From Bettongia penicillata ogilbyi (Eukaryota > Chordata > Mammalia > Diprotodontia > Potoroidae), in contig JAJHZJ010000252.1 of assembly GCA_023548195.1 (NCBI GenBank), forward strand, positions 3,355,395 through 3,419,394: DNA of 64,000 bases, given 5' to 3'. How positions within the stretch are numbered: position 1 is the stretch's first letter; each line of letters begins with the position of its first letter. This document shows positions 22,581-32,849 of this stretch, in pieces. A program made the translations under genes and the position numbers. The notes under the pieces are model-generated. The model saw only the letters and a list, made by a program, of their open reading frames with translations. It did no database searches and was not told the DNA's origin.

Positions 22581-23565
22581 GAAAGAGAGGGCATCCACCC
22601 ATCCCTCTCCCCATTAGCATTTTTGTACCCATGCCTATTATGGATTACCACATAAAAATGGAAAATTAGAATAGACGAGAAAGCAAAATCATCAGTAACG
22701 AAGATATGGATGATGAAATGACAGGAACCAACTTGCAACACTAAGTCTTAATTTACACTAAATTAACACTAAATCTTAATATTATAATGGCAATGTCCAA
22801 TTTAATTCCAATTCTAGTGATTTTGATGAACAATGGGGTTTCTGCTTGGTTGTTTGACTTTGGTTTGATTTGGGTATTAATAATTACTAGTAATTATTAA
22901 TAAGTAATATCCATAATTAATCTGATTATCTATTTCCTCCTCTATCCAGCACTCGGTAGAGTTATTTGATTCAGAATTATGATTTCCTTCCATCATTTCC
23001 TCTGATTGCAGAACTCCTCCCACCAATACAATACAGATCAACAATTAATCCTTAGTCTTACACAGTTATCTGGAGCACCAAGAAGTTAAGTGATTCAGCC
23101 ATGGTCACAAAACAAGTGTGTGTGTATTGCGGTATGTTAGATTTCTAAATTAAAAACCCCTCTAAAAATGGTTTCAACAGTACAGCACATTCAAGATTCA
23201 TTTGTTTTAAAAAAAACCCAAAATCAGTAAATTAGAAAAAATTCTTACAATGAAAAAAGAGAAAATATGATTAACTGAAATTATCGTCACCCTCCCCCCA
23301 ACCAAATAGAGGTTTATATAAGCAAAAGGGAGTGAAAGTTGTTGTGAAACATTTTATGAGGTGAGTTATCACATTCAATTTTGTTTCTAATTATAAAACA
23401 CTTATTGATAATGAATAATCATATCCTTCTCACCAAGTAAGTAATTTATAATATTATTAGATTTAAAATGGTTGATTTGAATATGTAAAATAAATACTTC
23501 AGTCTTCCCTTATTTGGGATCCTTAGTAGTTGACATTAAAAATTATGTAAAAATGAGTTTCTTTT
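22581..23565. other. AT-rich, no recognised feature
   Basis: High A+T with TAATTA-type words at 22870-22920 and 23400-23480. No repeat family or frame recognised. Confidence 0.45.
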
Positions 23566-23569
23566 GGCC

Positions 23570-23720
23570 TAGTGGAACAAAAATTGAAGAAATGACCTGA
23601 AATTCATTTCTAGCTCTGTGACCACTTGTATAACTGAATAAGTCTGTGTTTGAGTTTTGGGGATGGGACTGGATGATTTGTAAGGTTCCTTCGAATCCTA
23701 AAATTCAGCAACTCTAAGTA
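23570..23720 (+). mobile_element. MIR-like SINE fragment
   Basis: 'catttctagctctgtgacca' and 'ggactggatgatttgtaag' followed by 'ttccttcgaatcctaaaatt' give the central and right part of MIR. Confidence 0.6.
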
Positions 23721-23774
23721 CTGTTCAAAGGTTCTACCACTGCAAAAAACGTGAGAACCATTGAGGCTGCTGAT

Positions 23775-24000
23775 TGATGTAGTGAAAGAAAGTACTGGAG
23801 TCACATTCTAATTCTATCTCTATCACATACTACCTATGTGAGGTAGAGTGTAAGACAGAGGTGAAGAGACCTTGACAAATCATCTCACCTTTCTAGGCAT
23901 CAGTTTCCTCATTTGTAAAATGAAGTTGAACCTGATGACTTCTAAGGTTCCTTCCAGGACTAAATCTCTTTGTTTCCTGTCAACCACTTTGCTTGGTTTT
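23775..24000 (+). mobile_element. MIR SINE
   Basis: 'aaatcatctcacctttctag', 'gcatcagtttcctcatttg', 'taaaatgaagttgaacctga' and 'aaggttccttccaggact' are in MIR order. The left third is decayed. Confidence 0.7.
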
Positions 24001-24117
24001 GACTCCACTACCAGCATCATGCCTCATTATCTGAAACATCCTCATGGAGATTGAATGATTCAGCTTTAATTCTGGACACCTCCTTGCACCTTCAATTACC
24101 TCTCTTCTTGGAGTGGA

Positions 24118-24131
24118 GGACTAGAGGGCAG
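24118..24131 (+). promoter_or_regulatory. Near-consensus CTCF-type motif
   Basis: GGACTAGAGGGCAG agrees with the core CCASYAGRKGGCRS at every position except the first two bases. It sits just upstream of an L2 3' end. Motif-only evidence. Confidence 0.35.
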
Positions 24132-24189
24132 AGCAATAAACTCTTCCCTTTCTAGAGGAAACATCACGCTTCCAGGCCAGTTATCCTCT

Positions 24190-24345
24190 GCACCCAGCTC
24201 CCTATCCCCATTCCTTTCAGCTTCCTTTTCTATGCTGTTTTCCCCCAGTAGATTGTAAGTGCATTGTGGTTTTCTGTTTCTTATTTGTATTACTGGTCCA
24301 GGCACTTAATAAATTAAATAGACACAATAAATATTTATTGATTAT
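24190..24345 (+). mobile_element. L2 LINE 3' end
   Basis: 'cccccagtagattgtaagtg', 'gtccaggcacttaataaatt' and 'acacaataaatatttattg' follow the L2 terminal order. Confidence 0.7.
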
Positions 24346-24449
24346 TTACTAAATTGGCTAAATCTATGATATAATCATAAATTACAATAATAATGATGAT
24401 GATCATCTTTAGCATTTATATGGGATATCTTGGATATATTGAAGATTCT

Positions 24450-24770
24450 TTTCCAGACCACCACAATAAATCGATTGAAATAAAGCAATTCACATGAATT
24501 TTTTGGTTTCCCAGTGCATATAAAAGCTATATTTACACTATATTGTAGTCTGGAGTATGGTAGTATTATGTCTAAAAAACAATGTACATACCTTAATTTT
24601 TAAAATACTTTATTGCCCCCCAAAAAGATAATCATCACCTAAGCCTTCAGTGAGTGGTAATCTTTTTTCTGGTGAAGGGTCTCGCCCTACATATTGAAGG
24701 GTCATATTTTTTATGTCACTTCTTCAAAATTTGCTGTTGTGGACTGTGCATATCCATCATGGGCGTTTCA
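24450..24770 (-). mobile_element. Tigger-type (pogo) DNA transposon fragment
   Basis: 'cccagtgcatataaaagc', 'tatatttacactatattgta', 'aaaaacaatgtacatacctt' and 'ccttcagtgagtggtaatc' follow Tigger1 near one end. The flanking 'aagcaattcacatgaatttt' also fits. Non-coding remnant. Confidence 0.75.
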
Positions 24771-24779
24771 TAGAGAAGT

Positions 24780-24930
24780 CATAAAATCAGAGCATGAAGA
24801 AACCCGAGGCCAACTCACTTATTTGACAGCTGAGGAAACTGAGGCAGAGATATCACGTGATGTGTAGCAGCTAATAATGGTCTGAGGCAGGTTTTAAACT
24901 CAAAAGTTTAAGATCTTCCTGCTTCTAGGT
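24780..24930 (-). mobile_element. Ancient SINE-derived fragment
   Basis: 'gacagctgaggaaactgagg' then 'ggtctgaggcaggttttaaa' and 'gatcttcctgcttctagg' match the family at 0.7 and 21.4 kb. Confidence 0.6.
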
Positions 24931-25206
24931 CCACAGATCTGAAATTGTGCTGTGTTCAACATGGAGTTCCTCTGTATGTACTAGGCCTCCTCCAGCCATT
25001 TTCATGGTTCTCTTCAGGGTCATTTCTGCTTTCTCTTTAAGCACCTCTAGGACAGAGTCCAAATGTGGCAGTTCTGATTCCTTGATGGTCAAGAGAGTTG
25101 GTTAAAAAAAAACCCAAAACTTTTTAGATTTTTTTTTTCCTCCTTTTAAACTTTTCTCTTTCATTATGAACTTAACAAACTGTCAACAAATGTGAATGTT
25201 TCCATA
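24931..25206. other. No recognised feature
   Basis: Short mixed stretch between two SINEs. Nothing recognised. Confidence 0.4.
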
Positions 25207-25528
25207 CAAAGAGGCAGCTAGGCAGCACAGTGGATAGAATGTTGGGTCTGAAGTTAGGAAAACTCATCTTCCTTAGTTCAAATCTGGCTTCAAACACTAC
25301 TAGCTGGGTGACCCTGGGCAAGTCACTTAACCCTGTTTGCTTCAGTTTTATCATTTATAAAATGATGAAAAAATATGTAAATTGAAGGAAATATATAAAC
25401 TTACATAGGAAGGAAATGTATAAAAAAATTATAAAATGAAGGAAATGGCAAACCATTATCTTTACCAAGAAAATCCCAAATGGGTCATGAAGGGCTGGAC
25501 ATGATTGTAACGACTGAACAATAACGAA
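25207..25528 (+). mobile_element. Marsupial tRNA-derived SINE, near full length
   Basis: Head 'ggcagctaggcagcacagtg' with a box-A-like run, box B 'gttcaaatc', 'gtgaccctgggcaagtcact', then the tail 'gaaaatcccaaatgggtcat' to 'aacgactgaacaataac'. A partial tandem duplication of the 'ataaaatgaaggaaat' part (about 25360-25450) lengthens it. Confidence 0.9.
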
Positions 25529-25995
25529 TATACAAAGAACAGAAAAAGAGGATTATATATGAAACTGTGAATCTTAGCATTCTTTTAAAGTACACAGTAA
25601 ATTTAACACAAGAGTACCAACAATAGTTTACTAGACTGTATCCCCTTCTGCTCTTCCTTCTACTATCTTTTATAGGTAAGTTTTTTCTATTTCCTTGATT
25701 TTCTTTTCTTTTTTTCCTTCACTGTTGCCACCCACCTACTCCTTCCCCATGACTCCTTTACCCAAATAAAGCCTTTCTGTGTAACAAATAAGTATAGTCA
25801 AGCAAAATTGATTCATACCTTGGATACATCTGATAATGTATATCTCACTCTTCAACTATAGCTTACCACTTCTCTGTCATGAGATGATGTGAAATAGAAT
25901 CCGTTGTCTGTCTTCTAGAACAGTGATTGGCTATTTCATTGAACATAATGGTGCTAAATGGATGCTTGTTGACTTGACCTGACTTTCCAAGTTGC
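25529..25995. other. No recognised feature
   Basis: AT-rich mixed sequence. No family recognised. Confidence 0.4.
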
Positions 25996-25999
25996 TTTC

Positions 26000-27000
26000 T
26001 TTCACATTATTGTAGTCATTTTATAAATTATTCTCCTGGTTTTGTTCATTTCACTCTTTATTAGTTCATAAGTGTTTTCCCCAGCTTTCTTTAAATCTCT
26101 TTCATCATTTCTTATGGTGATTTTTAGATGCTTTCCATATGTCTTCTGTAGTCCTTTCAATTTGATCCTTTAATACATCAGAGATAACTTTGTTTAGTTG
26201 AGGATTTTACTAGTTTCTTTGTGTTGGTTTTTCTTCCACAGCATTTCATTGTTTTACAGGCAATGTTCCTCCTTGCTTTCTACCATCTTTTCTCTTAGAT
26301 TTTAAAAATGAATTGAAAATCTTAACTGGTATTTTCCTCTTTCCATGGTCACAAGATCAAGACTAATGGGTTTTTAAAAGGCTCTTTTGGGATTCTTGTT
26401 GTAGTAATTAATTTACATTGGTTAAACTTCTGTATAAAATTATTATAAAATTTGTGATGTCCTTTTATCATCAATTTCATTTTTTTTCCAGTACTGACAA
26501 CTGGTTTAAATATGCCAGATTGTCATTGTTTTCATTGTACACTGGATCTTGTAAATGTTTATTCTTTCATCTAGTTTTGTGTTAGTTTTTTTTTCTCTAA
26601 CAATTTGGGGACTTTACTATTCACAGACAACGGACTGAAAAGTAGCCACATCAGTAACAGATCGCTTCCTGTATGTTAATGTGCCTCTTGATGCTAGATC
26701 TTCTTTATGCTCTACAAGTTTTAGTTTCTCTCATTCCTTTACAATATTTTCCAACATATTTTTTTGCTGTCTTTATCTGTGCCCATTTTTTGCTTTGAAG
26801 CCACCAGTTATGAAAGCAAATTTGCTTGGGATTTACTTGGGAGATTCAAATAAACTCTTTACAGAATTTGTTTAATGTCATCATCTGCAATGGAAAGGGG
26901 CTTATAAGGCTCTAATTATTTTCATGATGGTCTTTTTTTGCAAATCATTATCAAGAATGATGCAATATAAGATGACTATATATCCCATGGAGAAACACTT
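26000..27000 (-). pseudogene. Relic of an RTE-like LINE endonuclease region
   Basis: Minus-strand frames read GGFKAKNG at 26782-26805, where LINE endonucleases have the GDFNAKVG motif, so the catalytic D and N are both replaced. Upstream reads DDDIKQFCKEF-like sequence and downstream a TYRKRSVTDVA stretch, placed as in the C-terminal endonuclease part. Many stops and shifts. The lower half (26000-26580) is only assumed to belong to it. Confidence 0.45.
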
Positions 27001-27460
27001 GTATGCACACACACATACACATACAGACACACAATTTCCTTATTTACTTCTTTGAGGAGAACCCTTGAGTCATGCTTCAATTTAGCTGAAGTTTTCTTTA
27101 GTTTTCTGCTTCAGTTGTACTGGAAATGACAAGACAACAAGTCTACAAAGATAAAAGCCAAAATCAAAACCCTGGCATAGTTCTTTGTTCTCAGAGTTTC
27201 CAGTCCAAAAAGGTAAGTGTAACATTTTCACAAGTAAATATGTGTACTGTTAATGAAGTAGGAAGATCTTCCTCACCCATTAATAGGCTTATGTGCCCAG
27301 CTGTAATACATCCTGAATCACATAGATCCCACTGGGGGAGGAACTTGCTTAAAGAGAGTTTGCTTAGGGGAGACTTGCTTGTAGGAAGGCTTTAACACTT
27401 TTTGGTACTTACCTTATTAGGCACTAAGTGACAAGGGTTGTGACACCTTCTGGCTCTGAG
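27001..27460. other. No recognised feature
   Basis: Mixed sequence; one + frame at 27126-27395 has no recognisable domain. A short CA-rich patch lies near 27005-27030. Confidence 0.45.
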
Positions 27461-27487
27461 AAGTATGTGTGTATATACACACTTATG

Positions 27488-27554
27488 TTACATATATGTA
27501 AACATACATGCTACATATATGTAAACATATGCATGTGTAAACATATATGTTTAC
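27488..27554. promoter_or_regulatory. Forkhead-motif palindrome cluster
   Basis: TTACATATATGTAA (27488-27501) and GTAAACATATATGTTTAC (27537-27554) are both perfect palindromes. GTAAACA, the forkhead core, occurs at both arms of the second and twice more between them. The array looks like an AT-rich minisatellite of about 25 bases. Regulatory use is only possible. Confidence 0.35.
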
Positions 27555-27838
27555 TCTGAGTTAATACTTTGCTTTGGGGATTTGATCATGAGAAGGATCT
27601 TTTGATTTCCTAGTTGAGACTGAGTAGCTGTATGTTCAGAGCCCCCCTGCCCCACTGCTTAGATATCTATGTTCTCTCAATCCAGTGGTGTATGTAAAGT
27701 GTGTAGCAATATTGCTTTACTCAGACAGTTGGAGCCCTGTCTGTTGATCTTTGTGTTAATTTCTCTGCTTGTATTTCCTCCAAGTTCAGGGTGCCAACCT
27801 TTCCCCTGAACTAAAGAATATAATTAAAAGTAGAATTG

Positions 27839-28215
27839 TGTTGGGAGCCAGCACTTTAGTGCTGGGCCCCTCACCCTTGAGGTCAACATGCCCTGAACAT
27901 CTTGTTTGCAATAAGCAAATATCACAAGACGTCTTTGTCAACGGATGTCGCAACCACAAGAAGGCTCGGCCCCCCAGTCCCAGGAAATAACCTAATCGTA
28001 AAGATTGCATGATTAGATACTACCCTCACCCTGGACCCTCCCCATTCCTTTCTATTCCTCTTCCCTGTTTCAATTACTATATAAGCTGTACCCTGAGCTA
28101 GATAAACTGAGACCTTGACAAAATCTGCTTGGTCTCCCTCCTCTTCTCGCCCGTTTCTCTTTCAGGCTGGGTTCCCCTCGACCCCCCGAATAACTGAGTC
28201 CCGCGGGACGGGACA
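27839..28215 (+). mobile_element. Solo LTR, class II (ERVK/IAP-like) retrovirus type
   Basis: A 377-base unit begins TGTTGGGAGCC and ends GGGACGGGACA, giving TG...CA termini. It has a TATA box, TATATAA, at 28078-28084 and a CT-rich, CpG-containing 3' part. The ends resemble class II LTRs. No internal retroviral sequence or primer-binding site follows, so it is solo. A clean 6-base target duplication was not found. Confidence 0.7.
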
Positions 28216-28259
28216 AGTTGTTAATCTCTTTTTGAGCAGTCTTTCCTTTAAAAGCAGAT

Positions 28260-28620
28260 CAAAGGACCTATGCTAGCAGGTCATCCTGGGTATGCTAGGA
28301 TGCTTGTTATTACAGTATGCTTCAAGATAAAGTTGAATTAGGCAAAGAAGAGAGGCAGAAAAGGTGCTCTAGGAGCGTCTGTGGAGGAGAGAGCACTTTT
28401 GTTGGGGGATCATAAAAGGGTTCATGTGGGAGGTGGCACCTGGATTCAATGTTGAGGGAAGAGAAGTATTTCATCAGGGAGAGGTGAGTTCCAGAAGGTA
28501 AGGCAGCTTGTGGAAATGCATGGAGGTGGGAAATGGCATTTAGAGTGTAATATAGGCTGTTTAACAGTATATAGCTGAAATATAAAGTATGTGAAGAAGA
28601 TCACTGTAGCAAAAGTTGAA
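28260..28620 (+). mobile_element. Long ancient dispersed repeat fragment
   Basis: 'gaggtggcacctggattcaa' and 'ggtaaggcagcttgtggaaa' have the phrasing of this family. The CT satellite follows at 28626. Confidence 0.45.
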
Positions 28621-28625
28621 ATGCT

Positions 28626-29028
28626 CTTCTCTCCCTCTCTCTGTCTCCCTCCCTCTCTCTGTCTCTCTGTATTTCTGTCTGTCTGTCTGTCTCTCTCTCT
28701 GTCCCTCTCTCTCTCTCTGTCTCTTTCTCTCTCTTTCTCTCTCTCTGTCTCTTTCTCTCTCTCTCTCCCTCTCTCTCTCTCTCCCTCCCTCTCTCTCTCT
28801 CTCCCTCTCTCTCTCTCTTTCTCTCTCTCTGTCCCTCTCTCTGTCTCTGTCTCTTTCACTCTCTCTCTCTCTCTCCCTCTCTCTTTCTCTGTCTCTGTCT
28901 CTCTCTCTGTCTCTCTCTGTCTCTGTCTCTCTGTCCCTCTCTCTTTCTCTCTCTCTCTCTGTCTCTCTCTCTCTGTCCCTCTCTCTCTCCCTCTCTCTTT
29001 CTCCTTCTCTCTCTCCCCCTCCTCCTAG
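28626..29028. repeat. Imperfect CT-rich satellite
   Basis: About 400 bases of CT with frequent CTGT, CCCT and CTTT variants. Parallel + frames rich in Leu/Ser are artefacts. The minus strand gives Arg/Glu repeats. Confidence 0.95.
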
Positions 29029-29054
29029 TGCCTTCCTTCTGAGTTACTTTCAGT

Positions 29055-29295
29055 TTGTTGTTGCTACTCAGTCATTTTTCTGTTGTGTCCAACTCTTCCC
29101 GATCCCATCTGGGATTTTCTTGGCCACTGAAGTGTTTGCCATTTCCTTCTCCAGCTCATTTTATAGAGGAAACTGAGGCAAACAGGGTCAAGTGACTTAC
29201 CCAGGGTCACCCAACTAGTAAGTGTCTGAAGTCAGATTTGATCTCATAAAGCTAAGTCTCCAGGCCCAGCACTCTATCTACCACCTAGGTTCCCT
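29055..29295 (-). mobile_element. Marsupial tRNA-derived SINE, near full length
   Basis: Minus-strand tail 'tctgttgtgtccaactcttc', 'gggattttcttggccactg', core 'gaaactgaggcaaacagggt', 'acttacccagggtcaccc', head near 'actctatctaccacctagg'. Confidence 0.88.
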
Positions 29296-29395
29296 TCAGT
29301 TTATCCTGTATTGTTTTTTGCCTTTCTTTGCATCCCCAGCGTTTAGAACTGAGTTTGGTACAAAGCAAGTGGTTAATAAATGTGTAACTTGACTT
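29296..29395 (+). mobile_element. L2 LINE 3' tail
   Basis: 'tctttgcatccccagcgttt' then 'gtggttaataaatgtgtaac' is the L2 terminal segment. The SINE at 29055-29295 is inserted right beside it. Confidence 0.65.
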
Positions 29396-29399
29396 GAAA

Positions 29400-29490
29400 T
29401 GGCAGGTGGGAGTCAGATTGTATATACTCCTAAATGCTAAGCTAAGGATTGTATATTTTATCCTACATGCAACAGACACATGATTTTGTA
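29400..29490 (+). mobile_element. Long ancient dispersed repeat fragment
   Basis: 'aaatgctaagctaaggattg' and 'tatattttatcctacatgc' align with 47.44-47.48 kb ('ttaaatgtcaagtagagg'). Confidence 0.5.
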
Positions 29491-29534
29491 AAATGGGGAG
29501 ATTATGTTTTATAACTGCATGAAGATAATCTGTA

Positions 29535-30390
29535 CTCCTAAGAAAAAATGTTCTAACTCATTATTGTTTAGAGAAATGCAAGTTAAGACTACTGTGAGGT
29601 ACTACCTCACATCTATCAGAAATGACAAATGCTAGAGAGGATATTGATAAAAAGGTACATTAATGAACTATTGGTGGAGTTATGAACTGGTCCAAGATCC
29701 AAGAGAACAACTAGCAACTATGCCCAATGGGCTATAACACTGTGCATATACCCTTTGACCTGGCAATACCACTACGAGGTGTCTAATCCAACAAGATTAA
29801 AGAAAAGGGCAGAGGACATATATGTACAAAAGTATTTATAGCAGTTCTTTTTGTGGGGGGAATGAATTGGAAATTGAGAGGATGCTCATCTTTTGGGGGA
29901 TGGCTGAGCAAGTTGTGGCATATGATTGTGATGGAATATTATTGTGCTATAAGAAATGGCTAGGGGTCACTTTCAGAAAAAAGATCAAGACCTATATGAA
30001 CAGATGTAAAATAAGGTGAGAAGAATCGGGAGATGTACAGTGACAACAATAGGGTAAAGATGGTCAGCTGTGAAAGACTTGACTACTCTGATCAATACAG
30101 TGATCCAAGACAATTCCAAAGGACCATGATGAAAAAAAAAATGAAAGAGAATTAATGAAAAAGAGAGAGAATTGATAAACTCTGAATGTAATCTCACTTT
30201 TTTTTGCTTTTATGCAATATGACTAATATGGAAGTATGTTTTGCAAGATTCCACATGTATAATTGATAGCATATTTCTTGTCATCTCAGTGGGAAGGGGA
30301 ATGTTGGGAGGGAGGAGGATTTAGAACTCAAAATTTAAAAGGAAAAGAATGTTTAAAATAAATAAATAATGAATTTTATTTTTAAAAAAT
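29535..30390 (+). mobile_element. L1 LINE, distal ORF2 and 3' UTR
   Basis: Runs in L1 order: 'agagaaatgcaagttaaga', 'aactattggtggagttatg', 'ctttgacctggcaatacca', 'gatggaatattattgtgct', 'tgactaatatggaagtatg' and an A-rich end. It is a 5'-truncated copy with no intact frame. Confidence 0.88.
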
Positions 30391-30419
30391 TGCATCAAGA
30401 TTGAAGAAGGGGGAAAACT

Positions 30420-30920
30420 GAGAATAGCAATCTATTTGGGATCAACTGGTCTTGGCCATTGATTTGCTGGAGGGAGTCAGCAAGTTGGAAATGAGAGAGT
30501 CTTCTAAGGTTTAGGCCCTGGGGAACTGAGAATATACTGATACCATCAACCAGAATAAATTAGGAGGAGGAGCAGCTTGTCTGAGCTTGAAGTGGTGGGT
30601 GACATTTAGGCAGAAGTGCCATATCACCAGCAGATACTTGGAAATGTGGGAAATAAGCTCAGGCAGAGATAGGAATCATTCACAGCACTGCAATGATTGA
30701 ACCCACAGGAGTGAATAAGACCACCAAAAGAGAGAGCATAGACACAGGACAGAGTGTAGACAGTTCCCCACATTTAAGGGGCTGAAAGATGCTGGTGAGC
30801 AAGCAAAGGGGACTGAGCAGAAGGGCAGTGCCATTGTAAGCCAAAGAAGGAGAAATTGTCCAGGAGGAAGGGTTGTTGACAGTGTTAAATGCTGCAGAAA
30901 TGCCAACAAAGAAAGACATA
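30420..30920 (+). mobile_element. Long ancient dispersed repeat fragment
   Basis: 'acaggacagagtgtagacag', 'ttccccacatttaaggggc' and 'gacagtgttaaatgctgcag' fit the 3' half of this family. Noncoding. Confidence 0.5.
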
Positions 30921-31430
30921 GAGGGCCATAGATGTGTTCCTGACAGCTTGTGTATAAATCAATACATCCAGGTGCTCTGATTTCTTCACTGGGAACTCCC
31001 TTCTCCAATGCAGATCTCAACTTTCTATACGTTAGTCGGTATGTCTTACCTTATGGAACTTCGCACTTAAATTTTTCTTAGAAAGTTATTTAGACATGAA
31101 GGGAACAGGAAGGGAGAAAACAAGGATTTATTCTACTTTGTGCCAGAGATTGTGTTAAAGGCTTTGCAAATACTACTCTTGTTGCTTTTGAGATAACCTG
31201 TAGGACATCCAGTTCAAAATATCAAGTTGGCACCTGGGGCTGGGAACCGTAAATCAGGAGTAAGCCTATGCATATACATATAAAATAATAAATAAACACA
31301 ATAAACATATGCATCCATATATCTTCTATCAATCAATCTATGTATCTATCCAAATAAATCTCAGAATCACCTGCATAGAAATAATTGAATTCCTGGGAGG
31401 TGTTGAGATCAACAACTGAGAGAACATATA
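30921..31430. other. No clear feature
   Basis: 31140-31190 resembles a minus-strand SINE 3' end ('gattgtgttaaaggctttgc'). The rest is unrecognised AT-rich sequence. Confidence 0.4.
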
Positions 31431-31784
31431 CATATCCCTTCTACATGGTGACTTTCCCCACTGTTGTTTCCATATATTGAGGATCAGCACAAGAAATTAA
31501 ATGGGAATTTTTTGGGAGTTTTGCAAAAGCCACAGACTGGTAAAGGCCAGCAGATGACACACACAAAATTATTTTTCATATAGTATTTTTAGCTACATAT
31601 AGCCTATGATCAAATACATAACTCAAAGTTTATAATAAGGTACTGTAAACACCCCATAAAAGAAAAAAGAAAAATATTCAGACTTCTTCTCTGGTACAAA
31701 TGGAGGGCCAAAAAATTTTACATGGATTTTCCAGATTGCAGGAGCAATATGCCCCTAACTCTGGAGAAGTGGAAGGGATAACTG
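31431..31784 (+). mobile_element. TIR DNA transposon (MITE), copy A
   Basis: Begins 'catatcccttctac' and ends 'gtggaagggataactg', giving inverted ends. The interior aligns with copy B (34280-34564) over its full length, with an extra AT-rich stretch of about 60 bases at about 31560-31620. No coding capacity. Holds CCAGCAGATGACA at 31547-31559. Confidence 0.75.
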
Positions 31785-31804
31785 AAGAAATGGGAGAAAG
31801 GCAT

Positions 31805-31925
31805 AAGACAGACCTTTGAATTACACCCACAGTCAGTGGGTGTGACATGTAGGATAATCCATTAAAGGAGACTGGAAAAGAGCAAACAGGTAAGAGAAGA
31901 ACCTAGAGAGAGCAGTATCTCAAAA
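31805..31925 (+). mobile_element. Long ancient dispersed repeat fragment
   Basis: 'gagcaaacaggtaagagaag' matches 'tagacaggtaagagatgaac' at 35.45 kb in the same family context. Confidence 0.4.
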
Positions 31926-32440
31926 ACTCATAGAAACATTGTATGTAACTCGAGATTTTGCAGATCCAATTTTCTTGAAATGTACTAGCTGAAAAAAAAC
32001 CCATAGTGAATTATTTTTATCAATGAAGAATTATTTAATTATGTGGATTTCCCTTTCTTCCTTTCCCCTACCAAGTTATTTGCTTTGTAAGTTTGAATTT
32101 TTGTTTATCAGATTTTCTTATAGAGGAGAAATACCTGCAATAGAGTAGAATGACTGTCCCAGTCCCTCTTCCACTTCAATGGAATAAATTCCTGAAATCC
32201 TAGTTCTGGACCCTGGACTTTGGAAATTAGCTTTTGGGGGCCTCTGGCTTGGGATGCACCATTACTAACTCAGTTGTAGGTCTGACAGGCAACGTGGACC
32301 TATGATTTAGGCTGTTAAGTCTGATAGATTCCTCCAGAAGCATAATTCCATTTTAGCAGTCCTCTGAGGTCCCATGGCTCTTTCCTTCTTCTCTCTTTGT
32401 CCTCTGATCTGTGGCTTGAATCTGAGAGCTAACAGGCACT
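31926..32440. other. No recognised feature
   Basis: Mixed sequence without repeat family or frame of note. Confidence 0.45.
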
Positions 32441-32766
32441 GGAATGCAAGGGCTGTTTAGTATCTGGTGGAAAACATGCTTTCCCCGCAGTGATTTAAGA
32501 ACCCTTTCCCTTTGGCTTCTCTACAAGTCAGCACTGCCTTCTCCTATTGTGAGCAAAATTACAAAACCTGGAAAGGTCTCTCCCAAATCCCAGAGGCCAT
32601 TGGCATTCCTCTTAAACTTCCTCCTAGGGACAGAGTGGTTCCAGGGAGAGGACATTAAGCTTGACATAGCAGTCATTAACATCATCTGCTCCATACTGAG
32701 TATTACAGAATGGCAGACACAGTGGTGATAACATATTGACAATGATGCGCTGGTCCAGCTGCTGCC

Positions 32767-32846
32767 TTTCCATTGGCTCCTGTGCTGGTCTTGGACTTGC
32801 TGGGAAAAACTGGGGCCTATAAACAGGACCCTGTGTCCATGGCAAC
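32767..32846 (+). promoter_or_regulatory. Promoter-like cluster: CCAAT, TATA and RFX X-box
   Basis: Within 80 bases lie an inverted CCAAT box (ATTGG, 32772-32776), TATAAA (32818-32823) and GTGTCCATGGCAAC (32833-32846). The last is an RFX X-box matching GTNRCC-N2-RGYAAC at all positions but one. The surrounding 32.44-32.88 kb is repeat-free. No exon could be identified on either side, so this may be an enhancer or chance. Confidence 0.3.
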
Positions 32847-32849
32847 AGG

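Noticed and set aside
28446..29176. Overlapping 137- to 186-codon frames rich in Leu/Ser or Arg/Glu
   Set aside because: They translate a CT satellite. The short unique ends show no domain.
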